64,000 bases of DNA from Acorus gramineus (taxonomy: Eukaryota; Streptophyta; Magnoliopsida; Acorales; Acoraceae), in assembly GCA_030737835.1 (NCBI GenBank), contig CM060848.1:11722878-11786877 (forward strand), given 5' to 3'. Shown piece after piece: positions 1 through 10,238 of the stretch. The notes beneath the pieces are model-generated. The model was not told the origin of the DNA and searched no databases. It saw only the letters and a list, made by a program, of their open reading frames with translations. The position numbers and the translations under genes were made by a program. The stretch's first letter is position 1, and each line of letters begins with the position of its first letter.

Positions 1-2237
1 ACCATCAACGTTGTCCCACTTATTTTCCGGAAACAATAACATCCGCATTTCACGCATCTTCACAGGGTCAAGCCCAAGATGAGCTGGAAGGGAATGCGAT
101 AATACAGACCCAGAAAAATCCATGTGAAACTCCTCATCAACATCTACACCTGCAGTGCCACTCGGTTCAGCAACCCGTCGAACACCTGCATCATCCATAA
201 CGACATCTTCTTCATCGTCATCAGCCAGCCCATACCGGCTGAAATGAGTAACAGAGAATTTCCACTCTCCATTCGATGGGGCATATGAGATAAAAGTGCC
301 CCCCAGACTCTCAGTTCTGGCCTTCAACTTCTTCAAGAACTTACTCAAGCTTGGGCCTTCCATAACTGGTGATCTCAAACGAAGCAGCAGACTGACCTCA
401 GCAGGTTTGTTAAGGCCCTGACCAAGTGGAGGTGCCTCAATTTCATTTTCATACACAGAAACGCTGTTTTTTTCAAACTTGACAATTTGGTCTAAAAACA
501 GCCATCTAACATCAGTTTCTCCATAGAACCTAATATATCCATAGCCCAGTCTTCCAACCATAAAATCTTGTACTCTGCTGCAATAGCCAGCATCAGTGAT
601 CTCTCTCGTCATCAACTCACTCAGAGACGGCTCCATAAAATAATCATGAGACCTTAAGATGGGTAAAGAAGCTTCAATATTTCCAAGAACCATACGAGAA
701 GGAGACTCAACCCCGTGAGGGGCCTTGGTGGGATCGGTATTTGGATGAACCTTTCTTTTCTTGAATATGGATGGCATTCCAGAAGCAGTCGTGCTTTCTT
801 CAAACCTATTTGTGGGGTTCTGACCAAACATAAAGTTGCCTCTCATGCTGTGAAACTCATCCAGAAGACCTAACCATAGAAACCCAATTAAAAGATAATC
901 TTGCAGACAAAAGAGATACAAAATATTCCAAAAAAAAATAACAGTAACTTCCTCGATGAATTCTGTCATTTACATATTTCTATGTTCTATTTGAGATCCG
1001 GGAAAAGTTAAACACAATAAACAGAAGCAAAAACACACTGTCCGCTTCACCTATCAGAGCCCTATTGTAACTTACAACAGCATGCAAACATAAGCTAGCC
1101 ATCAAACAAACAGGCATGAATCATAACTGTTTTTCATTGGTCCATTCTTCTTGTTTTTTTTCAAAATGTGTTTAACAGTTTCATCTGAGGTTTGGGGTAT
1201 CAAGGTTCCCTTGAAAGTCCAAACTTTCATGTAGTTGATATATCAGACCAAGCTGTTGACCAAGATATAGAGAGCTAAGTGGGCACCAAAGGATCCTGGT
1301 ACTTGTGCCTTGTGTAATGTGGATGACAAGATTATCAAACATCTGTTCTGCTCCTGCTCAGTGACTAGATGCATCTGGAGTTGATTAGATGCTGCTATCA
1401 CGAAGTTCTTGGCAGGCATTTCCATGTTGGAGAATCTGTAGGAGGCAAGGAAGAAGCTCGGAAAGAAGGGACATAGAAGCGCGCAATCTTTTGTGCCTGG
1501 CGATGGTGTGGGTGGGTTGATGCATAATCAGATTATGTTCAAGTGAACCAGTAGATAACATTTGGAAGTCTGTGGTGTGGTTCATTAAGGATTGAGGTAG
1601 ATTTTGTGTGGAAGCGAATCCAGTCATGTACTTGGGTGTTAAATTAATTATTGAGGAGTCGGGTTCATGTGGTGGGGGCAGACCGGTGACTCCAGTATAT
1701 ATCTCTTCTACTGCTTTTTAGATTGCTCTGTTCGTTATGATCTTGTTTTAAGCATCCTATTCCATTGAAGGTGATGTATCGATGATTATGACCAACATGT
1801 AAAAAAAAAAAAAAAAAAAATCCTAAAAATATAAAAAATATGCACAAAAAAAAAAAAGAGGCTAAAAAGAAGTATTGCTTCCATTATTTAATAAAGAATA
1901 CACACCAAGAGCTCCAAATTGCATACTTGAATACACCAAATCCAATTAGAAACAAAAACACACGAAGAAATGGCAGCCAAGATTTGAAGCCCCAAACATT
2001 GCAACAAGTTCCAAAACCATATACCCTAAACAGATCCAGAATTTCACGAAAAGACGAAAAGCACAGTAGATAGAGTGAAGTCAGAGAGAGAGGACCTGTC
2101 GGAGAGAGAGAGGAAGCTGGGGCCATGCCGGAGTAGGCGGAGAGGTAGAGGGAGTTAGGGTTTTGGGCGTTGTTGGGGTTATTGGGGTTGCTAGGGTTTT
2201 GGTTGGGGTCGCGGAGGGGGAGGTTCTTCCGCAACAT
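1..2237 (-). CDS. NUP96: Nuclear pore protein NUP96, 5' part (partial gene)
   Basis: Two exons are visible: exon 1 at 2237-2096 and exon 2 at 869-1, which runs off the left edge. The intron (2095-870) has GT/AG ends and the join keeps frame (exon 1 ends one base into a codon). The exon 2 protein matches the autoproteolytic-type domain at the start of plant NUP96 (SAR3/MOS3): DAGYCSRVQDFMVGRLGYGY, then GQGLNKPAEVSLLLRLR, then the cleavage-type motif HFSRYG. An acidic stretch (ADDDEEDVVMDD) and SHSLPAHLGLDPVKMREMRM follow, both characteristic of NUP96 rather than NUP98. NUP96 belongs to the Nup107-160 scaffold of the nuclear pore and in Arabidopsis affects mRNA export, auxin response and immunity. 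The exon 1 start (ATG at 2237) gives an Asn/Pro-rich 47-residue leader with no family match that I recognise. An exon 2 Met could be the true start. The identity is firm; the 5' end is less so. Confidence 0.85.
1190..1821 (+). mobile_element. 5'-truncated LINE fragment in NUP96 intron 1
   Basis: The plus strand, opposite to NUP96, encodes the remains of the zinc-binding tail found after plant LINE reverse transcriptases. The block CALCNVDDKIIKHLFCSC begins near 1304 and ends in IWS. A decayed downstream part follows (NLLCLAMVWVG and, in another frame, MHNQIMFK). The fragment ends in a 20-base A tract at 1801-1820, as expected for a LINE 3' end. Several stops and frame changes make it a dead copy. 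The left boundary is a guess because 5' truncation leaves no sharp mark, and I did not find a clear target-site duplication. Confidence 0.7.
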
Positions 2238-2654
2238 TGGTGGGTGATGTTGGGGGGGGTGGAGTGACCTGGAAGGGGGAGAAGAAGAAGAAGAAGAAGA
2301 CGACCTGGTTTGATTTCAATGGCGGACTCGTTTTCGTACTAAAAGATACAAGAATTCCATCCGTGAAACCGTACAGACCCTGTATCGCAGAATCGGAGGT
2401 GGAATAAATAAGAGAAGGTAAAATATAGTGATAAAATGGGTGTTTCTACTTGAATAAATGAGAATATGTAAGACAGAATTAATTGATATAAAGTGGTTGC
2501 TGTCCTTTGAATTATGTTATTTTAAATTATTCAACACATTTGAATATATAAGCACCATTGTCAACATCTTATTCACATTTTATTCATAATTTGTCTATGG
2601 TTAGCTAAATAATAAAAACTTTATTGTTACATTTTTCAAGAAGAATAATTAAAA
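2238..2654 (-). promoter_or_regulatory. Presumed NUP96 promoter and 5' leader
   Basis: This is the DNA just upstream of the NUP96 start. It holds a short G run and a (GAA)6-type tract at 2281-2300, then becomes AT-rich. No TATA box or transcription start can be assigned with confidence. The role is inferred from position only. Confidence 0.35.
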
Positions 2655-3011
2655 GGGAAAAATCAATATAGTTTCCTGAAAATTTATAAAAATAAAAAAA
2701 AATTCCTATAAAATTAGTAAATCCCCTAAGGTCCCTATCTTATCAGACAATATTTATTTTAGTTCATATAACTAACCAGATATGTAGTTAACGGTTAACC
2801 CTAACCATGCATGGTAAAATACTATTTTACCCTTTCTAAAAAAATTTCTTTATTGAAAAAAATTGATATAACTCTCTGAAAACTTATGAAAATTGAAAAA
2901 AGTCTCTGTAAAATTTAAAAATAGTTTTAACTCCCTGAAATCTTCTTAAAATCATAAACAAACCCCTTTGATTATCTAAAAGTATGTACTGATTTATTTA
3001 AATTTTATTAA

Positions 3012-4450
3012 CAATAATGATTCCTAGACCCCAACTTTCCAGGCCCCATCACAGGCCCCATGATGTGGCAATAGGACATTACCTATTATACCCTCTAATT
3101 GATAACCACCTCTAAACAAGGAAAACGGTTTGATTTATTCCTAGGATTGTGGAGATTTTATTAATTACTGTATTTCTTCTTCCTTGCATTGTGTAAAATC
3201 ATTAATCCCTATAATTTATTCGTAGCAGTCCCGAAATTGATCTCTCTTTCGGATCAGGTTTGTCAATTGTTTTTTTTATTTTTTATTTATCTTATTGAAT
3301 GAAAGTCACATCGAATTTGAAATTAAATTTTTGATGATCAAATATTCAATCTATGTTACATGTTTCAATTCAAAAAATGAATTTTTTTTTATGTTTTGAT
3401 CACTATTTCACACTTTTTTTTATATTTGTTTCGTTATAATTTCATAAATGTAATTTTGATATTGTTACATTTAATTATTACTGGTTCGTGTGATGTTTAT
3501 ATTAGACTCCCGAACTCGGATATTCATTTACACAATTTTGTTACATTCATAAATGTAACACTCTGAAATGTAACATTATCTCATGTTGTGCATTTCTTTT
3601 AACAATGCAAATAGAAATGACGTATAAATGTAACAGTGAAGTACATACTTTTACAGAGGATTCTGATACATTTTCTTTGGAAAGCAGTGCACTAGAAATT
3701 GAAATAGATAATTTTAAATAGTAAATGTAACTGTTTGACATTTAGGTAAATATAATTTTAAATATAAATGTAACAGTTTTTATATAAATGTAACAAATCG
3801 TTGTGAGAGATGTAAACATTTAAGAAATGTATTTGTAACTACCAATATAAAATGTAACAGTTTCATATGTTAACTATATGTGTTTTTTATTTAAATTTGA
3901 ATACAATAACTACCTAGAGAAAATGAGTTGTTTGAAGGATTTTAATGAAAACAATTTCAGTAATTTTTGGTGTAATCTAGGTTCAATTATAATTTAAGTA
4001 ATAATTTCAAAATTTAGGTAATGATCGAACGGTTGTTATTCAAACTATTTGAATAACAACCGTCCGATCTTTTTCTTTTTTTGGTGAAACAGAATATCCA
4101 AACGTCCAAATCATTTTAAATTGTTTGATAAACATTCAGAAAACACTAAGTCTTAAAATCAATAAGATAAGATTGAATATAAATGTAAACAAACTAAATA
4201 ATTTTAAGATTTTAAGGATTTTAAGATTAGGTAAAGATTTTAAGATTTACATGGAAAAGTCATAACTAAATAGAGAAAATGGGGGGATTTGGGTTAATAA
4301 GACAAATTTTTAATGAAGGGCAAATTTGTATTTTGTCATTTTACCATTTTTTGAAAAAGTCAACAAACCAAAAAACCAACCAATGAAATGATGACACCTC
4401 ATGGGGCTTGTGAGTGGGGCTTATATTATGGGGCTTGGGTATCATGACTG
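3012..4450. mobile_element. MULE-like non-autonomous DNA transposon, family a, copy 1
   Basis: This 1439-bp element is flanked by a perfect 9-bp direct repeat TTTTATTAA (3003-3011 and 4451-4459). Its ends are imperfect terminal inverted repeats of about 50 bp. The left end reads CAATAATGATTCCTAG and the right end, reverse-complemented, CAGTCATGATACCCAAG; both then carry two GCCCCA blocks and CCCCATGAKGTG. A 9-bp duplication is typical of Mutator-like elements. The interior has no convincing ORF and carries many dispersed AAATGTAAC motifs. A second full copy is at 48271-49621 and a partial one ends at 55106. Confidence 0.85.
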
Positions 4451-4799
4451 TTTTATTAAACAAATTATAGTTTTATAATCAAGATTTTATGCTTTTTGTT
4501 GTTAGTAATTTGAGTTAAATATGTATTATAGAAATTTGATTTAGTTTTTAAATTGTTTTATTTGATTTTGTAATAGAGTTGATGAAGCTGTAATTTTTTT
4601 TGTTCGGTCTCTATGATGAGATTAAGGAGGTGAAAATGTTAAAAAATATTCGATTTTGTAGATCAAATGAGGTCGGACGGCTATTTTTTTTTACGATTGA
4701 AATTTTAGAAGATGGAGATGTTGAAAAATGGCGGGGGTATTTTTGTCTTACAAAAGGAGTAAAGATTGGTATCACTTAATTAAAGTGATTCCGATTTTA

Positions 4800-4982
4800 A
4801 TTATGCAGAAAGCTAAAAAATATTGCCAAACGCATTCTAAAAAACCGGCTTAATTAAAAAGTTACTTTCAGTTTTTAGTGCAAAAAGGTTGATTTTTAAA
4901 AAGCAAAAAAAATCTGCTTTCTAGGAATCAAGTCTATTTAAGTTATTTTATTCAAAATCTTATTTGTCATACGTGTTTTCAA
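4800..4982 (-). mobile_element. MITE of the TTGATTCCTA family, inverted copy
   Basis: Read on the minus strand, this segment begins GGGTCCGTTTGAAAAC and carries ACTTGATTCCTAGAAAGC, GCTTTTTAAA and TTTTTAATTAAG in the same order as the copies at 59396-59629 and about 17800-17975. It has no coding capacity. It lies inside the 2655-5195 foldback element, so it inserted later. The exact ends are uncertain. Confidence 0.5.
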
Positions 4983-5195
4983 ACGGACCCTAAATTTGAT
5001 TTTATAGAGTTTGTAAGGATTGAATTTGATTTTAGTAAATTTATGGGGACTTATTTTGATATGCTTTGGATCAGGGGACTAAATTGGTTAACAATAAATA
5101 CTTTATGAGGACTTTAGGACGATTTTCTGATTTTAGAGAGACTTTTTGTAATTTTAAAAAGATTTCAAGGAGTTAAAAAGATTTTTCTCTAATTA

Positions 5196-5714
5196 AAAAT
5201 ACAATGAAACAAAAAAAAAAATTCATTACCTATACTAAAATACTCATAAACCTTATATTAATTTAATTCTCTATCCAAACGGGGGCTAAAGTCATGTAAC
5301 GATAACATAGTTTCCAGCCACTTATAAATTATAACAGTGTATATTTATTATCAGTGTATAAAAATTTAAAAAATTTATTATTTCAAAAATATATATATTT
5401 AGTGTATCTCACTGGATACTTTATTTTTCATAATATATATTTTAATAAAAAATATATATTTTTTAAAAATACACTCAAAACTGATGAGAGTTGTGGACCG
5501 GACCATACACAAGTTGGACATATCATTTTCCTTTTTCCATGTTTGGGGCTTTGGGAGTTCTCCTGTAACCCTCCTCTACAATTTGATTCATCAAATAAGA
5601 ATATTATGTATCGGGTTTGGTTATTACCACCTCATTAGGTATTCTATTAACCCTTTAAAATATTTGTTTTTAATGTTTAAAAGGAAATCTTACCCCAGAT
5701 AAAACCTCACATAA
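5196..5714. other. AT-rich intergenic DNA
   Basis: I see no gene here. Two overlapping short plus-strand reading frames (5354-5702) look like chance openings in AT-rich DNA: their proteins are Phe/Ile/Tyr-rich and match no family I know. Confidence 0.5.
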
Positions 5715-6610
5715 GCTTGTCAATGGAACAGATATGGAGCAGATCTGCTAATATCTGCATTCGTATTCAAAAATGAAAATCACTATCTGTATCCGTATCC
5801 GACAGATATAAAAAAACTGTATCCAATCCAAAGATTCGGATTCGGATACGGATAATTATCCAAAATATCCGAACCAGCTAAATCGATACTGATTCATCTC
5901 AATATCTGATATTTGAATCCATATCCGATATCCAAAAACAAAAAGCAATTAAACATGCAGCAAATTTTCATTCAAAGTTCAAAACATAGACTTAAAATTC
6001 AAATTCACAAACTTAAATCCTAATATCTCTAACAGAAAGATATTCTACCAAACACAATGTGTTCAGCAGATACCAAAGCAACAAAGCTTCCCAACATATT
6101 ACAATCTTGAAAACAAATTTTCCAGGTTCCAAAAAACAAGACTAAAAAAAATTGTCTTCTTTAACATGGCCTTGCTTGCATGATCAAAACCATCATCTGC
6201 TAGAACATAGAAACATAAAAGTAGTCCAGCACAAAATGATAAAACAACAAATGTAAGTTATCTAAAAAAATGTTTATATTCTAATAAAATGGTAGAAAAT
6301 GTAAGCCTATGGATCACGAGGAAGATTAAAAATCTGAGTCCTTTATTCATTAATTGGTGCAAGAATGGATGCCTAACAATAATAATTGAGAAAATTCTTA
6401 ATAAGTAAAATAAAACAAAATAAAATCTTATTGGATTATTTACTCACATTGTGATTACTATTGGCCAACCAATTTTACCCACAAATCAATGCTTCTACAG
6501 TGTCGGGAAGTAATAAAATGCGTTTATCATCAAGCACCCTTTCTGTAGTTCTGAATGCAGACTCTGACGCAACAAATGAGACTAGCACCGCTAAGATGCC
6601 CCGAGTCATT
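5715..6610 (-). mobile_element. hAT transposon relic (transposase 3' end and subterminal repeats)
   Basis: The minus strand from about 6606 to 6474 encodes ILAVLVSFVASESAFRTT, then ERVLDDKRILLLPDTVEALICG. This is the conserved C-terminal hAT dimerisation region (usual form STVASESAFSTGGRVLD...L.P.TVEALIC). A stop follows, and one base off frame the expected KNWLANS tail continues. Downstream on the same strand (5740-5930) is a run of TATCCG/CGGATA hexamers, often seen near hAT ends, and then AAGCTTGTCAAT. The rest of the transposase is absent, so this is a dead 3' remnant. A similar TATCCG block is at 61948-62135. Confidence 0.75.
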
Positions 6611-6984
6611 TTCTTTTTTCTTTTTTTTTACTGACCACCCATATAATGGGTTTATATAATCATTTTGATTTTTTAACTAAAACATTTTGTTATAATTTTT
6701 ATATGTGATGTGAAAAATCTTAACTGTGTATTAGATATTAATGTATGTTTTTTAATTCAATTTTTATTTTTATATGTGATGGGTTTAGATATTATTATAA
6801 TAGGTATAATATTCAACCGATTTAGGAAGATTACTATTATTATATGTTTAATTATATAATCGGTTATTTTATTTATTTGCATTCATTAAATATTTATAAA
6901 AATATGTATAAAATTACTCTTTTTTTATTATTGTGATATGGGTAAAGAAATGAATTTTGTATATATATATAATAGTAAGGGTAT

Positions 6985-7173
6985 TTTAGACATTTAAATC
7001 AAATTCTTCATCATTTTCCATATATGAACCAAACGCTGGAAAATGATTTATGGAGCAATCCATTAGCGAATCAAACAGTCTGATGGAATTAGGATTCCTG
7101 GTAAAATAATTCATGATAAACTGATTCTTGGTAAAGTAATTTCATCCAAAAAAATGACACGAACCAAAGGGGG
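6985..7173 (-). mobile_element. Partial MITE, same family as 42187-42881
   Basis: Read on the minus strand from 7173, it starts GGCCCCCTTTGGTTCGTGTC and continues with TACTTTACCA, GACTGTTTG, CATTTTCCAGCGTTTGGT and GGAAAATGATGARGAATT. These blocks have the same order and spacing as the left half of the element at 42187. No matching second terminus was found to the left, so it is truncated or more diverged there. Confidence 0.5.
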
Positions 7174-7290
7174 CCTATATTTCCTTTCAAGCAAGGTATG
7201 TATCCTATCTTTCCGCAGATTTTGAGGGTGTATATAACTCTTTGGTCTTTGATATATGTTTATCTCAATATAATTCAGGTAATTAATATA

Positions 7291-8046
7291 GGAAAAATGA
7301 CTAAAAAAATCTTCTAAAAGTTAGAATTACTCAAATCAGTCACTTTTTAAAATTATACAAAAAAAAATCTCATTTTACAATTTTAAAAACACAAAAGATT
7401 AACCTACCCTTATGTAATTAGATCCTTAACATATTCCATAATTCTTAACATTGTTAAAATATTTTACCATCTTAATTTTGTTAATGTATAAATTTCACAC
7501 ATTCTCATGTAGAACCTTTTTTTACTCTAAATTATTTATGATTATGTGGATTTTTTGAGATATGTGTTCATATAATTTGATTTTTTATGATGAACTCCAT
7601 TAAATTAATGTTGATACTTCTTTAAAAAATTATATATGTACTGATGACGCCATAAAAATATGTGAATAACTAAGCAAAAAAATGTGAACAAGGATTTTAA
7701 ATACTAAAATATCATCTGCTGTATTGGGTATAACACAAATTTAAATTACATATTATGATTATACACAATGAAAAATGATAAACATCACGTAAGATATATA
7801 TAAGAAATACAAAATATAACATATAATAACAAAACCTCTAAAGAGTTTGTTGTTTGTAGGAAAAATAGGTTTTTGGTGTGGAATAGCTTAACAAGGATTA
7901 GAAGGATGTTAAAGATCTAATTAGAGAATGGTAGATTAGTCTTTTAGGTTTCCAAAATTGTGAAATGAAACTTTTTAGGTATAATTTTAAAAAAGGGATG
8001 ATTTAGATATTTCTAATTTTTAGGAGATTTTTTAAATCATGTTCCC
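7291..8046. mobile_element. Long-TIR (foldback) DNA element, probably MULE-like
   Basis: The left end (GGAAAAATGACTAAAAAAAT) and the reverse-complemented right end (GGAACATGATTTAAAAAATC) continue as imperfect inverted repeats for about 150 bp. Shared blocks include TTAAAATTATAC, TTTTACAATTTT/TTTCACAATTTT and AATTAGATCYTTAACAT. The flanks ATTAATATA and TTAAATATA agree at 7 of 9 positions, compatible with an eroded 9-bp duplication. The interior has no supported gene. Confidence 0.6.
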
Positions 8047-9221
8047 TTAAATATATATCATTGTGTCGTATAAATGGTTTATTCCATAATATGATTTGAA
8101 TGCACATGTCTTCTTGTTCATTCATACATTTACAGTTTTTCATTATTCCAATTATACTGGAACTCAAACCCATAACCTTTAAATTATAAATTCTATTATT
8201 AATTATAAATTCTCTTATTAAGCACTTAACTAAAAAATTATTATTATTCATATTATTAATTACTATCTGTTATTAAATTTTTGGTTATCAAATATATTGT
8301 TCAAGAATTATGTCTATGTTGAATTTTTTTCCCCAATAGTCATGGAGGCAGAGGCAATTATGTTGTGCGCTTAGTTGGAGACATTGAAACATCTGTAATT
8401 GTATTCATGTGTATGTCATTATCAATCTTTTTTAAAGTGATAATCCTAAACCACCACACCTGCATGACATGATCGATAGATCTGTTCACAAAAAAGTGGC
8501 CCAATGTCAATGCATGTCTAAACAGGCATACGAGCGCAATAACTTTGATTGTATGGACCTACTTATAAAAAATAAAAAAGATAATGTTATATTAAGTCAT
8601 TTTTGTTGTTCAAAACTCAGACCATACATGTTTTTTTTTTAAATAGTAAATATCATGTGATGATGTATATACTTTGAAAAAAAAATGTATATCGCTCCAT
8701 TAATTTCGAGTTGAATGAATTTATTTTTAAAAAGTGTAAAATAAAATTTAATTAAGTATATACATGGACGATGATGTATATGATATATATAAAACTGCAT
8801 GTTGAACTATAAAAAAAAATTGTATAAAATGGCCCAAATAAAAAACAATATGGATTTATAAAAAACTTTGAACCCAGATTATTGCCTCCGCGATAGTCCT
8901 GTGTGATTGTAACAGTCCCAAACCAAGAAGAAAAAAAATAGTGTCCATGTACATAGAATAGAAAGCAACACTGATATTCATGCACCACCTGCAACCTAAC
9001 TAGGTTCTCTTTATATCTGGACCCAGAATTGTATATCATTTCATATATTTGAAGCTCTTTCTATAATTGGCCAAGCATATCCGGCAACTAGCAATCTCAG
9101 TGACCTAATTATTCTGCTTTGTAAATTCAAAGTTAAACAAAGACAACCTCTCCCTCAGCCCAAAATATATACTTAAACCAATAACATCGAGCTAGAAGGT
9201 CTTATATATATTCCTCAACAC
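8047..9221. other. Intergenic DNA without recognised features
   Basis: This is AT-rich DNA with poly-A/T runs and short (TA)n stretches near 8760-8790. Minus-strand reading frames at 8003-8251 and 8752-9039 give low-complexity hydrophobic proteins with no family resemblance, so I do not call genes. Confidence 0.5.
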
Positions 9222-9230
9222 TGATATATA

Positions 9231-10110
9231 GGGCGCGTCTATCCCCACCAAGAGTTTTTCTTACCCCACCAATCAAAAAAAAAAAAAAAAAAACGGTGTT
9301 TGGCTGTTCCCACCTATCTAGATCGACCGAACTTGGTCGCAATTTCAGATTTTGGGCGACCGAACTTGATCGCCATTTCAGGTTTTGGGCGACCGGACTT
9401 GGTCGCAATTTCAGGCTTTGGGCGACTGTAATTGGTCGAACAGGGTTCAAAACTATATCTACCTATTTTTTGTAAACAAATAACTTTTTGGGTTTATCCA
9501 TCATAGTCTACATTTATTTTTTTATCCAAACAACAGCTAAGGGGCAAAAAAAAAATGTAAGTATGTATACTTTCAATTAATTCAAATTTTTATAGAAAAA
9601 TATCTTATTAGACAAATATATATCATTTTTAAGCTTCGTTTGAATTCGTAGTTAAGAGGATTCTTCATTTGAAAACAAAAAAAAACCTATCAGTTGATCC
9701 AAACACATTATATATTTGGCTTTTGAAAATTAGTCCGTCACTTATGTAAAAAAAATTGTTCTTATATTCTACATTTAAGAATAATAATTGATTCTTCTTA
9801 CATTACAACTCAGACTTGGAGTGGTATGAAGAATTCAAGGAAGATATACGTCATGGGATTATGTTTCTAAGAAAAAAATTTATAAACTTTATTACAAATC
9901 CTGTTCGATCAAGTTCGGTCGCTCGAAACTTGAAATGGCGACCAAGTCCGATCGCCCAAAACCTGAAATGGCGACTAAGTCCGATCGTCCAAAACCTGAA
10001 GTGACGACCAAATCTGGTCGACCTGGCCGGATCGGTGGGAAAAAATAAAACACTGATTTTTTTTTCTCGATAAGTGGGGTAAGAAAAATGCAATGGGGAT
10101 AGCCATGCCC
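9231..10110. mobile_element. MULE-like element, family b, with 33-bp subterminal tandem repeats
   Basis: This 880-bp element is bounded by a perfect 9-bp duplication TGATATATA (9222-9230, 10111-10119). The terminal inverted repeats are GGGCGCGTCTATCCCCACC at left and, reverse-complemented, GGGCATGGCTATCCCCATT at right; both continue to TTTTTCTTACCCCAC. Just inside each end lies a tandem array of a 33-bp unit. The left units start at 9325, 9358 and 9391 with a partial one at 9424. The right units, in inverse orientation, start at 9907, 9940 and 9973 with a partial one at 10006. Each unit contains a near-palindrome of the type GCGACCAAGTCCGATCGC. Because 33 is a multiple of three, the arrays create short spurious repeat proteins. 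No transposase is present. Confidence 0.85.
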
Positions 10111-10238
10111 TGATATATATTCTCCTTTCGTAATTTCCCTCCCATTCATTGAATCCATCTCTCCTGGGCCCCAAACCCCATTCTCTCTCTCTCTCTCTCA
10201 CACACACGCGCGCGCGCCGCACGTGCATGTATGAATAG

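Larger units (their letters stand above)
2655..5195. repeat. Foldback (long inverted repeat) element holding two later insertions
   Basis: The stretch at about 2655-2960 and the reverse complement of about 4985-5195 share the same order of short blocks: GGGAAAAATC-like start, CTCCTTGAAAT/CTCCCTGAAAT, TAAAATTA, GTCTCTSTAAAAT. They form imperfect inverted arms. Between the arms lie a complete MULE-like element (3012-4450) and a MITE (about 4800-4982). This suggests an older foldback element of about 0.9 kb that was later invaded. A diverged single arm of the same sort appears at 61490-61770. Boundaries are approximate and I see no clear target duplication. Confidence 0.45.

Noticed and set aside
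9325-10038. Regular 33-bp repeats resembling a CRISPR array or a repeat protein
   Set aside because: Units are directly abutting with no spacers, lie in mirror orientation at the two ends of a TIR element, and the apparent repeat proteins arise only because 33 is divisible by three.
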